Part shown: positions 6,083 through 7,383 of the stretch, one piece after another
How positions within the stretch are numbered: position 1 is the stretch's first letter
Layout: the number at the start of each line of letters is the position of its first letter
Source of the DNA: an uncultured Clostridia bacterium
GTDB taxonomy: Bacteria > Bacillota_A > Clostridia > Oscillospirales > Oscillospiraceae
Assembly: GCA_949289625.1 (NCBI GenBank)
Contig: CASEPH010000164.1
Location: 1 to 7,383, forward strand
Length of the DNA: 7,383 nt
Reading direction: 5' to 3'
Notes under the pieces: generated by a model
The model's database searches: none
What the model saw: the letters and a program-made list of their open reading frames with translations, nothing else
Told to the model about the DNA's origin: nothing
Translations under genes and position numbers: made by a program

Positions 6083-7383
6083 ATGAATCCCTATTATCCC
6101 CACATTTTTCAGCCCCTGACCATCGGCAATGTCACGTTTAAAAACAGAATCTTTACAGCCCCCTCCATGGGCCACATGATTCAGGACAACGCCCCCACCT
6201 GCCCCCAGCCTGCCTTTATCGCCAACTATCTGGAAAAGGCCAAGGGTGGTGCGGCCCAGATAGAATGCGGTGGCCAGCAGGTCAACAACCCGGGCCGCAA
6301 TCCCATCCACTCCAACTTCGACATTGAGGACGCCACAGGCTGGAGAAACTTTATCCACCTGACCAACGCCATCCATTTCTACGACGCCAAATGCTCCTAT
6401 GAGCTGATCCATTTCGGCTCCGAGGGGGAATATACAGAAGAAGCCAAAAAGGAAAAAATCTACGGCTGTTCCGACTTCGTCCGCAACGATGGGCTGCATT
6501 TTTATCAGATGCCCTACGAAGAGATGGACAAACTGGCGGACCGGTATGCCGCTCTGGCGGAATGCGTCAAATTCTGCGGCTTTGACACCCTGCTGATTCA
6601 CGGCGGTCATGGCACCCTACTGCAGGAATTTGTGTCTCCCCGTTCCAATCACCGCACCGACGAATACGGCGGCTCCATGGAAAACCGTGCTCGGTTCCCG
6701 CTGATGGTGCTGGACCGCATTCGGCAAAAGGTGGGCCGTGATCTGCTGATCGAGTACCGGATCTCCGGCTCCGAGTGTGTCCCTGGCGGCTTTGAGATCG
6801 ACGATTGCATTGAGTTCTTGAAGCTGATTCAGGATCGAATCGACATCGCCCATATCTCCGCCGGTGTAGTTCGGGAGCCCCGGCTCCGGGCCATCACCCA
6901 TCCCACCGGCTTTTTGCCGGAAGCAGCCAACGCATACCTGGCCAAAGCAGTAAAGGCCTGCCCCGATATCCATATTCCTGTGCTGACGGTAGGTGCCTTC
7001 CAAGACCCAGAGGCCATTGAGCGGGTGCTGAAAAACGGAGAAGCGGATATTGTGGCCATGGCAAGAGGCACCATTGCAGACCCCTACACCGTACAGAAAA
7101 TTCGCGAAGGCCGTCCCCAGGATATTGTCCCCTGCATTAAGTGCTTCCACTGTCTGGACGACTTTAAAAAGACCCATTACTATTCCTGCGCCGTGAATCC
7201 CATTGCCGGCCGGGAGACCCAGCTGGATATGCTGGTGCCCAAGGAGTACACCAAGAAAAATGTGGCCATCATTGGCGGCGGACCTGCCGGCATGAAAACC
7301 GCTATTCTGGCTGCAGAGCGGGGCCATACCGTGACCCTGTTTGAGAAGCAGAACACCCTGGGCGGTCAGCTCAACGACGCAGA
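6083..7383 (+). CDS. Old Yellow Enzyme-family NADH:flavin oxidoreductase (2,4-dienoyl-CoA reductase/enoate reductase type), 3' truncated
   Basis: The reading frame is open for 433 codons and leaves the window without a stop; full-length relatives have about 640-690 residues. The start ATG is set by AAGGAGG at 6069-6075, seven bases upstream. Residues 1-340 form an FMN-binding TIM barrel (start HIFQPLTIGNVTFKNRI, then HGGHGTLLQEF at 173-183, YGGSMENRARF and a phosphate-binding region near AMARGTIADPY). A 4Fe-4S site follows with Cys351, Cys354, Cys357 and Cys369 (spacing C-x2-C-x2-C-x11-C). Next is a Rossmann nucleotide-binding motif IIGGGPAG at 396-403 with Glu421 at the end of the second strand. 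This order is that of 2,4-dienoyl-CoA reductase, trimethylamine dehydrogenase, BaiCD/BaiH and clostridial enoate reductases, which move electrons from NAD(P)H through FAD and Fe-S to FMN and reduce an activated C=C bond. His173 and His176 match the substrate-binding His/Asn pair. Position 178 is Thr where many relatives have the proton-donating Tyr. The substrate is unknown. Confidence 0.9.
   Translation, partial: MNPYYPHIFQPLTIGNVTFKNRIFTAPSMGHMIQDNAPTCPQPAFIANYLEKAKGGAAQIECGGQQVNNPGRNPIHSNFDIEDATGWRNFIHLTNAIHFYDAKCSYELIHFGSEGEYTEEAKKEKIYGCSDFVRNDGLHFYQMPYEEMDKLADRYAALAECVKFCGFDTLLIHGGHGTLLQEFVSPRSNHRTDEYGGSMENRARFPLMVLDRIRQKVGRDLLIEYRISGSECVPGGFEIDDCIEFLKLIQDRIDIAHISAGVVREPRLRAITHPTGFLPEAANAYLAKAVKACPDIHIPVLTVGAFQDPEAIERVLKNGEADIVAMARGTIADPYTVQKIREGRPQDIVPCIKCFHCLDDFKKTHYYSCAVNPIAGRETQLDMLVPKEYTKKNVAIIGGGPAGMKTAILAAERGHTVTLFEKQNTLGGQLNDA

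Noticed and set aside
6065..7327. Two minus-strand open frames opposite the flavoenzyme gene
   Set aside because: They lie fully inside a well-supported flavoenzyme coding region and show no family motif.

Overview
The window looks like chromosomal DNA of an anaerobic Gram-positive bacterium, most likely a gut-type Clostridia member (Oscillospiraceae-like). This rests on GC-moderate genes separated by AT-rich intergenic DNA, strong AGGAGG-type ribosome binding sites, extended -10 promoters, a lipoprotein with a Ser/Glu-rich linker, and an Fe-S/flavin enoate-reductase-type enzyme. The species cannot be named from this sequence. I see no tRNA, rRNA, CRISPR array, insertion sequence or phage gene.

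Left block (1-3875). The 5' end of a MATE-type efflux transporter gene leaves the window on the minus strand. It is divergent, across about 295 bases of AT-rich regulatory DNA, from a plus-strand cluster of three genes. These are a free-standing E2/chloramphenicol-acetyltransferase-fold acyltransferase, an ANL-superfamily acyl-CoA synthetase and deoxyribonuclease IV (nfo). The first two overlap by 11 bases and are probably translationally coupled. nfo follows 11 bases after the ligase stop. A strong 12-bp GC hairpin then closes the cluster and also serves the convergent lipoprotein gene. The intergenic region holds one good promoter for the MATE gene, a plausible extended -10 promoter for the cluster, and an inverted repeat with a third copy of its half-site.

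Middle block (3890-5837, minus strand). A YeiH-family (UPF0324, 'putative sulfate exporter') membrane protein lies upstream of a GTG-started lipoprotein. The lipoprotein has an Ig/transthyretin-like core between a Ser/Glu-rich linker and a Thr/Glu-rich tail.

Right block (5838-7383). A 245-base divergent region carries a 21-bp imperfect palindrome and candidate promoters. It precedes a plus-strand Old Yellow Enzyme-family oxidoreductase (FMN barrel, 4Fe-4S cluster, FAD/NAD domain), which is cut by the window end.

The most interesting point is the acyltransferase/ligase pair. The ligase should make an acyl-CoA (or acyl-AMP), and the coupled acyltransferase-fold protein would be its natural user. 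However, the catalytic His of the E2/CAT motif is replaced by Glu, so its chemistry or role is open. A second point is the flavoenzyme, where the position of the usual active-site Tyr appears to be Thr. No gene here proves a new system; the pair is the best candidate for an undescribed two-gene module.
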